Of a DNA stretch of 64,000 nt, positions 12,451-25,510 are shown piece by piece. The position numbers and the translations under genes were made by a program. Origin of the DNA: Drosophila persimilis (Eukaryota; Arthropoda; Insecta; Diptera; Drosophilidae); contig NW_020825445.1 in the NCBI RefSeq assembly GCF_003286085.1, positions 184,563 through 248,562 of the forward strand, in the 5' to 3' direction. Under the pieces are notes generated by a model, which saw nothing but the letters and a program-made list of their open reading frames with translations, made no database searches and had not been told where the DNA came from. The stretch's first letter is position 1. Each line of letters opens with the position of its first letter.

Positions 12451-13492
12451 AAACGACAATAACAACCCCTCCGATACTCAGAAATACGTAGGAATCAAAT
12501 GATAGAGCTCTGAATGCTCTCAAAAGAGATTTTTTTTGTTGAATTTTTTAATGTGGCACCGGATTTGTGGTGACTGTGAAACTATGAAAACTATCATTTA
12601 GATACTAGAATTTGTGAAGTTTCTTGGAATTATCTTCAGAAATAATACTAAATGTTCCATAGGAATTCTTTTGCTATTGTTTCTTCTCAATCAAATTGTT
12701 GAATAGAGTGTGTAGATTGTGATCCGATCTATTGTAGCCTTGACTTCTGATGTTTTTTCCTGAAATATCTTCAAAAATACTCCACTTTAAGGAGTTGAGA
12801 CTTGTCTTTCGAGCCCTTTTTCTTAGAGAACTAAAAAAAGAACAGAACTTTAATTCAATTAACAAATAACATATCTTTTCTTTTGTGAATTTTCTTCGAA
12901 AACAACACTATTTTTTTTTTAAGAAAACTTTAGAATATGGAAATAGGGAACAGGCTTAGAAATCTTAGAAAATATAAAGTTTTTTGCCCAAAAAGTTTAA
13001 TTTGAAGTGATTTCATTGAATTATCTTAAAAATGTAATAATTTTAGCAATTGAATGATAGGACTTTGTTTGAATATCTGCAAAAATCATAGACTTGTTCC
13101 CCTAGGAACAGAAGAATTCGTTTGTTGAATCTAGACTCCGAAAGACCTTCCCTTTTCCGGCACTACAGACCGCTGGCCAAAACCGAAAGCACCCTCTTCT
13201 GCAGGAAGTGTAGCAAAAGAACCCGTAAAATTCTTTCAAGCGGCAAAAGTTTTTTTTTTTTTTTTGTTCTTTTTTTGTTTTGGGGTCTGCGGCGTTTGTC
13301 GTTTTTCGGGATTGGGGGGGTTGTGGCTGTGGCTGTGGTCTTTGGTGGCTGTTGTCTGTGGTCCAAACGATTTATTGTTGTTTTGTCTGCAGATAATATT
13401 TGACCCCATTTACGGAGATATAACGAGGGACATAACACCCCAAGCAGAACAATAATATATATCATGAGGAGTTCATATATATCCATTTCCAG
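12451..13492. other. Non-coding stretch before exon A
   Basis: AT-rich sequence with T runs and no open frame of interest. A GGGGTT/GGCTGT-rich patch lies at 13,280-13,380. It ends at the acceptor-like site before 13,493. Confidence 0.5.
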
Positions 13493-13776
13493 CGAAAAGA
13501 AAGAGCCTTAGAAAAAAAGAGGAAAAAGAGCAGACCAAAGTGAACAAAACAACAAAAAAAACCCAAAAAAAGTGTAAAATGTGTGCCATAAATGAAAGTT
13601 TCAATCCAAATAAATAATTCAATTTCATTAAACAATCAACCAATTAATTAAACAAAAGAAGAAGAAGGAAAAACACACACACAAATCCGTGTGGAAAATC
13701 GTATTTTCTTCGGTCTCTCTCTCTCTCGCTCTCTCTCTCTCTCTGACACGAAGCAGCACAGAAAACGGCCTCAAGA
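13493..13776 (+). other. Eip63E: Candidate 5' UTR part of exon A
   Basis: An acceptor-like sequence (TATATATCCATTTCCAG) ends at 13,492. The 284 bases from there to the ATG are A-rich with CAA and AAC runs, a (CT)n tract at about 13,718-13,745, and many stops in all frames, as in long fly leaders. If the acceptor is real, the transcript starts farther upstream, perhaps in the GA/CT-rich blocks at 9.7-12.4 kb. A second possible acceptor (TTGTCTGCAG) ends at 13,393. The transcript could also simply start nearby. Position and extent are inferred from composition only. Confidence 0.4.
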
Positions 13777-13834
13777 ATGGCTGAATTAATCAATCAACAG
13801 CCCACTAAAATTAACAACAATAATTTTGGTGCCG
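13777..13834 (+). CDS. Eip63E: Eip63E coding exon A (start codon, N-terminus)
   Basis: First coding exon of one isoform of the CDK14-like kinase gene. The ATG at 13,777 opens 19 codons plus one base (MAELINQQPTKINNNNFGA), and the exon ends at a GTGCGT donor at 13,835. The last base is the first base of a Gly codon completed by exon B (G|GC), so the join reads FGAGVTMREKK without a stop. The peptide is Asn-rich and has no known domain. I chose this start because the A/C-rich leader before it looks like a fly 5' UTR, and because the donor phase matches the only good acceptor upstream of exon B. The donor is weaker than the other two in the window. Assignment to Eip63E rests on exon B resembling vertebrate CDK14 and on my recollection of the fly protein; no alignment was run. 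Confidence 0.8.
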
Positions 13835-14597
13835 GTGCGTATTCCCTTACCCCCTTTCACCCCCTATAAGTATTTTCTGATGAAATTCCTTGATATATAA
13901 ACAAAAATCCCATGCTCACATTTTGATTTTATTTTAATTGATTTTTTTTCTTAGCATTTTTTTTAACGGGGTATTTATTTTTAGTTAAACGGAATTTTTA
14001 GTGCCATTAAAAGTTCATTTGTTTATTGTGTTCTTCCTGCATTAAATTTAAGCAATTTAAGTGGCAAATCAAAAGAGAAAAATATAGAAGAGAAAGGAGA
14101 ATATTTTGTAGATTTCGTTGGAGAAAAGTGGGGATTGGTTTCAAGAGAATGTTTATTAATAATTGGGATTAAAAAATAGATTTTAGTTGGAGCCGTAAAG
14201 GCAACAAAGGATGGTATATTTCCCCTGTAAAATCCATTATAAATACAAAAAAAAATAATAAATATATTTTGCAAACATTTTCCAACTTTATCCTCTTAAA
14301 AAAATGCCACAAAATGTGTTTTTAAAGCAAATTGTTTCTAGAATGCAAGAATAAAGTCTTAAAAGTATTTACCAATCAAAATTATAGAAATTTGATTTAT
14401 ATTCTGTCTAAGGAACGGAGAGAACTGAAAGATATTCAATTAATTTCAACACAAAAGATTCATTGATTGCTAAAGACACATCATAAAATTGTTCAGAAAA
14501 GTGAGAAACAAAAGTTCAAATATCATTAATCCTTAAGTTCTTAAAATATACGATTATTTCACACTCTTTCGCATAATTTATCTCCATTTTATTCGCA

Positions 14598-14618
14598 TAT
14601 ATCCGGTATCCGGATATA
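14598..14618. repeat. Perfect inverted repeat, 9-base arms, 3-base spacer
   Basis: TATATCCGG, the spacer TAT, then CCGGATATA. It could form a small cruciform or be a dimeric factor site. Confidence 0.7.
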
Positions 14619-16845
14619 AAAACCGAAAGAGAGAAATCGCCCATAAATTGTGCTGCCAATTTAAATTTCCATCAGATGCACGCATATCAACCCACCCCCC
14701 CCCCCCTGCCACCTCCCACCCCCTTCCTGCTGTGCTGCTCCACCGCTTGAAATCTGCCAAAAAATGTATTTATTTTTGCAATTTATTTGTTTTTTGTGCC
14801 GTTGCCAGTGCCAGAGTAAATAAATAAATATTTTAAAATATGCGTACAAAATGTGTACGCTTAAAATGCAAGGCAAATATTGATGGAAGGGCAAGGGGAA
14901 AGAGGGGGAGGTGGATGCCAGTCATCAAAGTACATGTACTTTTTTTTCCCCTTCTTTTTTTTTAATAAAATTCAGCGTAAATATTTTGAAACGAGCGAGA
15001 AGGAGAGAGAGAGAGAGATGCCAAAAGCAGCAGAAAACTGCATTTAATTGAAAAATGTTGTGTGCACTCTAGTGCCCCATTTCTCTCTCACTCTCATCGT
15101 TCCGCCCGCTCTTGCAGCCATTTCTCTTCATTTCTTTGCTCCACTCTTGCTCCCATTTCTCTCCATCTGAAACCCGTTTGAGGCCAGAGAGGGAGAGGGA
15201 GAGATATCATTCCTCCAATTGATATTAATTCAAGACGAATTGAACATTATTTTGTGTTTATTAGAGAACATTGAACCCCAGCAACCCAAAGACAATGGCC
15301 TGCAGGCGTGGCACTCGACACAGGGAAATCGTGTCGTGTGTGTGTGTGTCCCCCTCCCCCTCCCCCCTCCCCCTCTGCCCCCAAATAAGCCCCATTTTGG
15401 CTAGTAATTGCCGCCTATCTATCCGTTTCGTTTGATTTATGAGTGCAACTCTCGTTTTTCGAGATTGTGGCTTTGCTTTTTGGGCCTAAATACAATTTAA
15501 TTATCGAGATACATGGAAAAACATGGCTATCGATAGAGAGAAGAGTCCGACAATGTCAAATTAATTAAATTTTGAGGCCAAAACAATTCGAGTTATGATG
15601 GAAAACCATTTTAAGACTTGTATTTTCGGAATGCCGTGAAAAGTGGTTTAAGCCAAGATGTATTTTCCAATTAATTCAAGGGAGGATTAGGCATTTAAAT
15701 GGGGATTATATTTCGACTTCAACTTGGATATTATTGGCTATTTTCTACCCTTTATCCCATATAATATAATAAAATTAAAAAACCATCCAATAAACAGGAA
15801 TATTTATTTTTTTTTGGTTGAATTTAAATAAATTTCCACGTGAAATATGCGGGCACACACACACACGACTTTTATTACCATATATAACGATTTTTTATTG
15901 CTAAAAACATCACAAAAATCTCATCAAATTATAGGGGGGCGGGGCCAAGAAGGGCTGCCAGAACCCCGCCCAAAAGGGGGGGCAAAAGTGGCCAAGAAAA
16001 TGAGTCAACCAGTTGCATGTTTTTGGTAATGAAGTTGCCACAGAAATCGTACATAGAGGGGAGGGGAGAGGGGAGGGGGAGCGTGTATGGGCCACCTGTT
16101 TTAATGGTTTTTGCACACGAAACGGCGGGGCACAAACTTTTTGACACTGGAGTTTTTGGCAGTTGCGTGCTGTTTCGCCATCGTTCATCGAAGAAAATGA
16201 AAATGTGGTGCCTGATAAATCCCAAAACTTAATTAAAATTGAAGCACGAAAAACCATATGGAAAAACATTGAAAAAAAAAAAAACAGCTGGCAGCTGCAG
16301 GCGGAAAAAAGCTTTAAAACATTTTAGTTTGATAAAAAGTTGCAGAAAAAAAGACTGAAAACACCAGAGAAAGGTCTAGGGTCAAAGACCTCTGGGCTTT
16401 AAAATATCATTAAATATTCAATGGATTATAAATTGTTTTTGCAACTAAAAATTTCGTTTTATTTTTGTAGTTTCTATTTAATAAATATGTGAGTGTTTCT
16501 TTGCTTTTTATTTCATATTTAATATTCTAATGCCGCCAATTTATTTGAAGCTTTGGCCGCTTTTCCGAGTGTGTTTTTGTTTGTTTGTTTGTTTGTTTTT
16601 TTGTGGAATTCAATTAGTTACAAAAATGCATTTTAATTAAATGAAAACTTTTAGCCAGAAACAGAGCCTGCCCCTGGCCCTCTCTGCTTCGATGGGGAAG
16701 AAAAACGAAATAAAATTTCTACGAAATTTAATATTGATTGAAATATTTGGAATGCCATTTGAAAGCGAAACAAGGAAGGAGTAAGGAGGAGCCATTTAAT
16801 CATGCAACATACGCGGATTCTCAGCTGTCGCCCCCTCGGCCCCCG

Positions 16846-16873
16846 CCCCCCCCCCCCCCCCCCCCCCCCCCCC
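16846..16873. repeat. Poly-C tract, 28 bases
   Basis: Uninterrupted C run within a C-rich stretch starting at about 16,831. Confidence 0.95.
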
Positions 16874-19599
16874 TCTCGCTGTAGCTGCACTTTCACTCTA
16901 TTTTTAGGCCTTCTCCAAAGGCATGGGTTTTCCCTCCTCTCCTCTCCTCTCGCTCTCTCTCAATTAGTCAGCTGCTTGTCGCCCCGAAAAGTGTCAAAAT
17001 ATTTTTGCTAGAAAACACATCGTTTTTCCTCCTGCATTTCCCGCCGGCTGCCACTGCGTTTTGCTCAGCATTTCTATTTTCCTTAGCGATTGAATCACAG
17101 AATCAGTTTTCAACATTTGGCCAAGAGCCATGGCACTTGAGCGGGCGGCAGGAGTGGGGGGGCAAGAGGTGGCATGCCTGACTGCCGTGTGGCATGGCCA
17201 AAATGTCACGTATACGTCGTGTGGCCTGTGCCGCCTTTTGCCGCTTCCACCGCTCCACCGCTCCTCTTGTGCGGTTCTCTGCCTCTGCGCTTTGTTTCTG
17301 CCACTTCTTGTGCCTCGTGTCATTCGCTTCTTAGTTCCTCGTTTGTGTTCCGCCTTTTGTTTGGCCTTTCTTTGAGGTAATTACGTCATTAACAAGAAAT
17401 TTGGAAAGTGCCTCTCATTTGCGGTGATGGGGCATGGTTTGAGAAGGATTGGGCGTTATATAGAGCTACTTTCGGGGCAAGCAAAGATGTAAATGGAAAT
17501 GGGAAGATTTCAGAGGAATTGGGAGCGGGGAGCAGGGGGTGGGGAGCTTCTACTTCCTGGAATATGAGCCCCCATTGCCTTTCCCCCATCGATGCCCCAT
17601 CATTTGTTGTGCATTTTCCTGCGTTTTTTTGTTCTCTAATTAGATGTTGACGAATACTTGTGGCACTCACTGTGCCCGCCTCTCTTTGTCCCCCGTCTGC
17701 TGTGTGTTTTGCTTTGCTATTTTTTGCGCTTGTTGCATGCCTCACTGGACGCCCACACGCCCACACGCCCACACCAAAACCCATTTCAGGGGCCATTGAA
17801 CCCTCTTCTGAGTCAATGCCACTCAAACGGTTTGTGTGGCAGCGCTGTGCGTGTACCTTCCACCTACAGATACACCTGTATCTGCGCTAACTCCTACTTG
17901 TATCTGCGGCTCCTGCCCAACCCTCCCTGTCCCCCCTTTGAGGCTTGGTGTTCGTCTGGCTGTGACATTGATTCCTCTGCTGGAACTTTGATGTTTGCAT
18001 CTCTCTATCTGCCACACGCGGCACTCGTTAATGCAGTGCCACAACCACGCCACGCCACGCCACGCCACGCCCATGCCACGCCCATGCCGTACAACAAGCT
18101 GCACTTGCAACTGCACAAAAACTTTTACTGCATTTAATTAAATAAGTTTTTACTTTTTGGCCAAGCTTTCCAGCTGCCTCCCCCACGGATTTCCCCCCCT
18201 CTTTGGGGCTCTAAAGGTTTGAAGATTCGAATTTTGATTCCCTTTCGAGCCCTAAATGTAGATCCTATAGCTGCTATATATCCTTTATGATATCCTGCCA
18301 AGATGCCTCCCAGAGGCAGCCCTGCCTTCGTTGAAGAAGGGGTTGGGGTGGGGTGGGGTTGGGGTTTGGGGACAACAAATTTATCAAAAAACTATTAACG
18401 TTGGCGCCGCCATTCTATGCAAATCACAATTGCTGTGTACAGTGTACAGTGAGTGCAATTTGTATGCCGCCAGTCGTCAGTGTGCGTGTGTGTGTGTGTG
18501 TGTGGGTCTGTCAAGGGGCATTAGCATCATTCCCATCCACAGAGGCAGGCGGGGAGGCAGGGAGGCGGGGAGGCATGCGACAACAGCATTATAATCATAT
18601 TTCCAGTTGAACATAGAGATTGGTTGTTGGTTGTTGGTTCCTTCTTGCCCCACCGCCCTCAGCCCGCGGCCCTCGGTCCTCCTTCGATCGTTATAGCCTC
18701 GTTTTAAAAGTCAACAACACGCTTACAACGGAACGACTCTCTCGAATGGTGGTTCCCCTGTAATTGAGTTGCATTTAGGGAGAGAGACAGGGAGGGAGGG
18801 CGGCTATGTACATATTTCTATGCAAAGTATCTCATAAATTGCTCTTGGCTCGAGATTCTTGGCTTTTATGCATTGTTTAAGCCAAATTGGTTTTTGGAAA
18901 ATAGCCACACCCCCCCATCCCCCCAAGAAGCCACTCCAGAGGGACACAGGACACACACTTTAACCAGAGATTTATTCAAAAGAGTGCTTTATTTTCCATA
19001 TTTAATTGTCAAAATCAGACACATTCTGTGGCACAAACAGGTTTCAAGAGTTTTTTGTTGTTTTGTTGTTGATTTGTTCAATGGGATTATCTGCTCGGCT
19101 GGGGGGGTGGGGGGGGGGCAGTGTGTGGGTTTCACTCGAGCGTTACTCTACTCTCCACTGAAGCCCCAAGACAACTGATTGAATCAAGTGCCAATTTCCT
19201 TAAACGGAGAAGGCGGCAAATCAATAGATGGACGGGAATACTCGCCGTCTTTATTCTCTCTTTGTGTGCGTTTTCTGTATTTCAGGAAGTGTGAATGGCT
19301 AATGACGGACAGAAGACAGATAGAATGTCAGTGGAGTGTCGTTTGGTCTATCAAATGGTCGAGAATGACTAATAAAACTGGAATTGTCAAGGCTACAGAG
19401 AATAAACATAAAATGTAGATCGACCATGACAAATGTTGGAAAAAGAAAACCAACGGTAGAGGAAAATAAATCTAAGAAAATATCATTCAAGGACCTAAAT
19501 GGAATAAAAGAATCGAAACATCTACCAAATGCAGTATCAGCAATCATTTCAGTATTAAAAACTATCAAAATCCATGGAAAAACTCTTAAAAAATACCAA

Positions 19600-20034
19600 A
19601 CAAAATCTTAAAATTTCAAGAAATACATAAAAAACAAAAACTACCATCTAGAAAATCTAGAAAAAAAAATAACACCAAGAAAATTCAAAAATACCAAAAA
19701 AAACCCAAACTGAGCACAATTTTTCAGAAAACTGCAATAAATACCAAGAAATGCTATACAAAATACCACCAAGCAAATGAAAAAATACCACCAAGAAAAC
19801 ACAAAATACCTAAAAATAACCAAGTACATACTGAATACGGTTTTTCACAAAACTGCAAGAAATACTGAAAAATACAAAAATAACACCAAGACATGCGAAA
19901 CAAAATACCACCAAGAAAATACAAAATACCAAAAAAAAACCAAGTACATACTGAATACGGTTGTTCATAAAACTGCAATAAATACCGAAATAACACCAAA
20001 AAATGCTATACGAAATACCAAACCAAAAACGTAA
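19600..20034. repeat. A-rich tandem repeat, about 120-base unit, three copies
   Basis: CAAGTACATACTGAATACGG starts at 19,821 and 19,941, exactly 120 bases apart. A more diverged copy (CTGAGCACAATTTTTCAG) starts at about 19,710. Each unit ends in repeated AAATACCAC/AAATACC steps. The reverse complement of this short step (GGTATTT) dominates 33,560-34,120, so the two tracts may share an origin in opposite orientations. Confidence 0.85.
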
Positions 20035-20876
20035 TCCCTTGGGGGCTGTTCGATCTGTATTTTCGTGCCAAAAGTGGATTCTGTTAGTTTTCCCAATGGA
20101 AAATCCCAGAAAAAAAATCTATAATTTATTTATCTATAATTTTCTATAATTTTAAGAATCTTTCGAATCGATTTTCCTGCCATTTTTCATCGACAACTTT
20201 CGGCGCTGCCTTTTTTTTTCTCTATCAAAACCCATAAATTACTCGGTTTTTTTTTTCAACAACAAAAACGAAAATCTTCAATCATTATGGGCAATCAACA
20301 AAAGCAGGGAAAACAGACACTCCCTAGGCCCGCCAGCCCCACACCCCCCCTCGGATGGTGTTGCTTGCCCCGTCAGTGGATAATTTGAAAAATTGCAAAA
20401 CAGAAAACAGAAAATTATTTTCATGCCTCAACGAACATGCAAATAAAGCGGTATTTTGTGCTCTCTGCTAAATGGATATTATTATATGATCGAAAGAAAA
20501 CTCAATTATAAAGGGGGGGGCTGCGCCTCAGGGGGGGGAGGGAAGGGAGAGGGGGTGGGTGTGGGTGTGTGGGATCGTCTAACCAGAAATAAACCTCAAA
20601 AATGCAGTCGATTCTATTTTAAGTGTGGATTATTTTTAGGTTTCTGTTGTGTAAATATTCTCCGAGTTGATTATTTATTTATTTATTTGTTTTTTTTTGG
20701 AGGGGGGATTCATGCGGTGGCGAAGTGCATTTGGGGATCCGCCGCGGCTTCTGCTTTCCCCTGTGTGTTTGGGTCTCTAAGGGGTCACGCCCCTGTTTAT
20801 TATGGAAGACCATGCTCCATGCTCCATGCTCCACGCTCCACTGATTTATGTTTCAAATTTCGAAAAACATGGAAAT

Positions 20877-20922
<46 letters not shown>

Positions 20923-20931
20923 CGTGTGTGT
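20877..20931. repeat. Compound (CT)n(GT)n microsatellite
   Basis: CT units change to GT units without a gap. The same arrangement occurs at 23,900-23,940 and, in reverse complement, at 50,419-50,452. Confidence 0.95.
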
Positions 20932-21155
20932 TTTCTTTTGTCTTTCTCTTTGTTTTGTTTTGTTTTTGTCAAAGTTTTCCCAACTTTGATTTGGATTTAA
21001 AGTGTATATATGCTGGTTTTTTTTCTTTGTGGCAAGAGGCAATAATTATGCAATCAACGAAGTGGCACTTGAATGGGTCCCCCCTCGCCCTCGCCCTCGC
21101 CCCCGCCCCAAATTGAGTGATTTACCGACTGACTTTTTTCTTCTGTTTCTTCCAG

Positions 21156-21233
21156 GCGTCACAATGCGGGAGAAGAAGGGAGGAGCCCTGCAAAAGCTCA
21201 AGAAGAGGCTATCCCATAGCTTTGGGCGATTAA
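21156..21233 (+). CDS. Eip63E: Eip63E coding exon B (basic CDK14-like N-terminal segment)
   Basis: A 78-base exon with acceptor TTTCTTCCAG before 21,156 and donor GTGAGT at 21,234; it enters and leaves in phase 1. It encodes GVTMREKKGGA followed by LQKLKKRLSHSFGRL. The second half lines up with the N-terminal MKKLRRTLSESFSRIALKK segment of vertebrate CDK14, as recalled. That basic, Ser-rich stretch is outside the kinase fold and likely regulatory. An internal ATG at 21,164 (MREKK) could start a shorter isoform when a non-coding leader is spliced here. CDK14/PFTAIRE kinases work with cyclin Y-type partners, often at membranes. Exon length divisible by three means skipping would keep the frame. 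This exon is the strongest evidence for the gene assignment. Confidence 0.9.
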   Translation, partial: ASQCGRRREEPCKSSRRGYPIALGD

Positions 21234-21579
21234 GTGAGTAGAAAACATCATCTTCAATATGGTATATTATTTATTGGGGATCTATTAAGTATTTATGGGA
21301 GAACCAAGGCCATATGCGGCAAAAACAAAGAATATTCCACAGGAATTTTGGAGAGAACTGCCTTGTGGGTGCAGTTTGAGCACCACAATCGTTGGCTTAT
21401 CTGATAGATACATACATGTATCTTTGTATTTGTCTTTTTTTTACAATTGTTTGATATTCATGCAAAGCTTCAGAAAACTTGTTTTTCTGTCTCTGAAGGC
21501 AGGCGTTGGGCCCCTCGCATTAAATCGGAAAATGTCAAATGTTGAATGAATCATTCATTCAGTCATTCATTCAAATGTG

Positions 21580-22080
21580 AGTGTTGAAGGAAAAACCCCT
21601 AAAGAAATAGAAAAATCACCACAGAATGGTGGAAGTATCAAAAACATACAATAATTGCAAAAAATAACATACAAAATTTATAAAATTAAAAACAACAAAA
21701 ATAATAAAAAATGTTGTTGTAAAAACATGCAGAAAGACTGCAAAAAATAAAAAAAAATATTAAAATACAGAAAAAAATATATTGAATTAATTGAAAAGAA
21801 AAGATTATATTTTTTAATTGTAAAATCATATGGAAAACACTTGCAGAGAGACTTAAATTCAATAAATAAAAAAATTATTAAAAAACCAAATAAAAATATA
21901 TCAAATTAATAAAAAAAAAAAAATTTTAATTTTAGTTGTAAAATCAAATGAAAAAATAATAATAATAAAAAAATAAACTATTTAATAAAAAAATATAAAA
22001 AATTAAATGGAAAAATAATAAAATTAAATTAAATAAATTCTAAAAAATTCAAAAAACCAAAAAAAAAAAATAAAAATTGA
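21580..22080. repeat. A-rich low-complexity tract
   Basis: About 500 bases dominated by A and AAT/AAAT steps, with CATGCAGAAAGAC at about 21,727 and a related TTGCAGAGAGAC at about 21,842. It looks like a decayed tandem repeat. No function seen. Confidence 0.7.
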
Positions 22081-23159
22081 AGCCACACCCAGAGGCTTCC
22101 TGCCGCCATTATAGTATATGCCTCAAGCCTTTTAAGGCACCAGACTTTGGACAACCTTTGAAGACAATTCAGATATGAAAATATCACTTGTAAAATATTC
22201 AAACTGTCGGCCAAATATGGCCACACTTTTGGCGTTACTCAGGCCCCCCACCCCCCTCCACCCCCTACGCTCCACGGTGTTATGGGAAAATATAACAGCT
22301 GTTCATTTGGGGGAACTAGTTTCTGAAAAGACAACGACAGAAACGACCGTTTGTGTGGGGGCGTTGAAAGACAATTAGTCGCATGCCGCATGCCGCAAAA
22401 TCAAGCGTCCGAAACGGGTTTCGGTTCGAATGTGAGTCACAGACAGAGAAACAGAAACAGAAAAAAAAACAGCAGCCATCAGGCCATCGGGCCATCGGGC
22501 CAACAGACCATAACCATATCCCATATCCAATTGGTGCTGCAGTGCGGGGGTTTTTTCCATAAATAAATTCCGCATAAAATGCATGGAATATCTGTAATTA
22601 AGGAGCTCTACGATTGGATGCCACACAGTTCCAAAATTTCAATTTACAATTTCCCCCAAAAATATTCTCATCCACACATTCTCTGGCTGTCAATCGCATT
22701 CAAGCCCCCTCCAACCCCCCCACATTCCCTATCCAAAAAAAGAGAGTGCATTCAATTACCGCACGAACGACACAGCCATCAAAATGCTGGACTTTTTAGG
22801 CCACTAATAGCCTTTTGGCCAACAATTGAGAGAGAACAAAAAAATCGAACTGAAAATTTGTTTTACATTGCAATTTTTGTATCTTTTGTGGTTGCACCGA
22901 AGGAGAGAGGAGTAGAAAAAAAAACTCTGCTGTGTTTTGTTTTTTTTTTTTTGTGGCATTGTGTTTTTGACGCCGAAAGAGCTCTCTTCCTCTCTCCCTG
23001 GAGGATTGCTGGATGCTCTGGCAGGTAGAGGGGTTCAGGCCGGAATCCATAACTTCTGGCATTTGAAAGCTGCAAAAAAAATCGAACAAAAACGTAGGAA
23101 CACTACAGCGAATATTGAGTGGATTTTTGAAGGCAGGTTCTGGTGTTAAAGGTGCTTAA

Positions 23160-23640
23160 AGAAGTCTTTTTTTGGGGGGAAAAAATTAACCAGAAGGGGG
23201 GTATTTTTTGTAGTTTTGTAGCCTATAAAAATGTGGCACTAAATAATATTTTGGAGACACTTTTCCCCGTACATAAGCCTGGTTTTTGTGATATTTAAAA
23301 ACCCCCAACTACAGATTGAAGCCATGCCACTTTTGATATTTTTTGTAGTTTTGGACAATGAAATTCTGCCTATTTATTTGTAGAACTAAAGAATATTTTT
23401 CCCATCAAATTGGAGACTCTTTCAGCATAATTTAGCCTAGTTTTTGTGATATTTAAAAACCCCCAACTACAGATTGAAGCCACTCCACTTTTAGGGGCAC
23501 AAATGTACCTAAAAGTGTGATATTTTTTCGTTATATTGTTGTCTTGAGGAAAAGTAGCAATAAAGAATATTTTGGCCCTCCAATGGGAGACATTTTCCCC
23601 GTACTTAAACCCCTAGAACCCATAGAACAATCCACCATGT
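23160..23640. repeat. Diverged tandem repeat, three units of 150-175 bases
   Basis: A 40-base block beginning TTTTTGTGATATTTAAAAAC is nearly identical at 23,283 and 23,441 (period 158). Related AATATT...GGAGACA...TTTTCCCCGTAC modules occur at about 23,244, 23,391 and 23,565. The third unit lacks the ACCCCCAACTACAGATTG part. Origin unknown. Confidence 0.85.
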
Positions 23641-23899
23641 TCCTCCTTTCTTTCAAGGTCTAAATATGGGCTTCCCTTACACATTTCGAATGCATTTCCC
23701 CCCTTGCTAAATCAAATTCGTGTTCCTATACGAGTACTCATGCCCCGTTTCACCGCCATCATTCATTCAGCAATTTCATCAACTGTTCATTGATCAATTT
23801 TCCATTGAAGAGAACAAACAAAAAGTATAAGTTTTCCTCACAATTTTCCATCATTCCGCCACACAGACAATTTGTCAGCGTCTTGTACGCGAGGAGTAC

Positions 23900-23900
23900 T

Positions 23901-23938
<38 letters not shown>

Positions 23939-23940
23939 TC
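23900..23940. repeat. Compound (CT)n(GT)n microsatellite
   Basis: About eleven CT units followed directly by nine GT units. Confidence 0.95.
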
Positions 23941-24354
23941 TCACAATTGAGCAATCCTTCAAGTGGAAGAAACAATTTCAATTGCAACTTTGATGCCTTC
24001 CCCCAGAAAGAATTTCTCACGATCCTGATGCCATTTTGGGGCAGCAGCAGCGGCGGCAGCGGTGGCAGCGGCAGCTCATAAATGTTGCAGTTGCAGAAAC
24101 GAAAACTCTTTGCTGGCTGCAAGTTTAAATGTTTTCATTGCATTATTGAAGAGTTTTTCTGCAGCGAGGCAGGAGGCAGCGGCAGGAGGCAGGAGACGGG
24201 AGGCAGCATCAACATCTGTCGGTGGAAAGAATGTCACTCAAGTGGCAGCAACAACTGCTGGCCAAGTTTGCTGTCAAGGCTATTAGCAGGGAGATTGAGA
24301 GATGGAGAGACACGAGACTTGTTTGTCGCTCGTCGGGCGGCAGGGAATTCGTAA

Positions 24355-25040
24355 TCGGAGTCGCCTCCGTGCGGATTTTACTCTGCTTAAGCCATCGTTA
24401 ATTGCAGACTTGTTTTCTTTCAGCTTCTCTCCTTGCCTCTTCCTCTTCTAATTTTATTTTAATTATGTTTCTCTGTGCAACGCTCCATCGCTCGGAACCA
24501 CTTCATTTCCTTGGCCATAAAACGCCCATGAAAACGCCAAGTAGTGAAATCACTTAGAGCCAGAGAATTTCCACTCTCTCGTTTAGTTCTGATGAGTGCA
24601 GCACAGCAGTGCAGCATTCCAAAGACCCACTAGAAACCAGAAATATATACATCTATATATACAAATATATACGTACTATATACTTCTACAGATCGTGATT
24701 TCTTTGTTCTGTCCCTCTTGGGGCCTGCCTTCTTTTTCTTTCCTTTTGTGGCGATAACTATTCGTATAGAATGATTCGTATGATTCATCTGTGGTACCCA
24801 TTCTGCGGTCTCTTTTGACTTCTTTGAGACGATGATATTTATACGCTCTTGAGACGGCAGACCCGCTGTAATTGGTTTACCCCTCCCCCTTCTTCTGTCG
24901 CTCTTTTGTGATTATTATTGCTTCCGTTTAAATACTGCTATTTTTTTGTGTTCACTCTTTTTTTTTTCGCTGATGAAAAAGTGCTTCACTAGACGATGTT
25001 CTTGCGGAAAACTAGAGCCACATTTTGTTCTATGATCGTG
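24355..25040. other. Non-coding stretch in intron 2
   Basis: Contains GTTTAGTTCTGATGAGTGCAG near 24,580, which loosely resembles a fly initiator, and a TATA/CATA-rich patch at 24,640-24,690. No donor in a useful phase was seen close by. Nothing else supported. Confidence 0.3.
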
Positions 25041-25049
25041 GACATATAT

Positions 25050-25510
25050 TTTCAATCAAAGCTTTTTTTTATAATTTTATTATTAATATTTTTGATATAA
25101 TAATTTAAAACAATTTGCATTAATGTATTTTTTACCGTAGACAATGTATTTTTTTTTCGATATTGTTTTTTTTATTTTTTTATATATTGTTTTTTTTATT
25201 AATATTGTGTGTTTAATATTTTTCTTTATTTATTTTTTTTTAATATTATTTTTTTATCTTTTTTTAATATTTTTTTTTAAAATTTTTTTTTGTATATTTG
25301 CTTATATGTATATATATATTTTTTTTTAAATTTTTTTATATATACTTTTATTTAAGTTAATTTTTTTAGTTTGTTTAACATTTTTTTTATATATATTTTA
25401 ATTTTTTTTTTAAATATATTTTGAATTTATATTTGTTTAGCTTTTTCTAATTTTTTTGTTTATTTTTGTTGTATATATTTTTTTTTATATTAATTTATCA
25501 CCTGGAAAAT
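25050..25510. repeat. T-rich low-complexity tract
   Basis: About 460 bases that are almost all T and A on the + strand, with long T runs broken by ATA. It mirrors the A-rich tract at 21,580-22,080. Confidence 0.8.

Larger units (their letters stand above)
13835..21155 (+). other. Eip63E: Eip63E intron 1 (7.3 kb)
   Basis: Starts GTGCGT and ends TTCTTCCAG. It contains a 9-base-arm inverted repeat at 14,598-14,618, a DREF-type TATCGATA at 15,528-15,535, (GTTT)n near 16,578, a 28-base C run at 16,846-16,873, an AG|GTAATT after a pyrimidine tract at 17,375 (weak recursive-splice candidate), (CCACG)n near 18,050, (GT)n near 18,485 and a 120-base tandem repeat at 19,600-20,030. No nested gene was recognised. 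Confidence 0.75.

Noticed and set aside
15528..15535. DREF site TATCGATA in intron 1
   Set aside because: A single 8-base palindrome is expected about once in a window of this size, and no promoter features accompany it.
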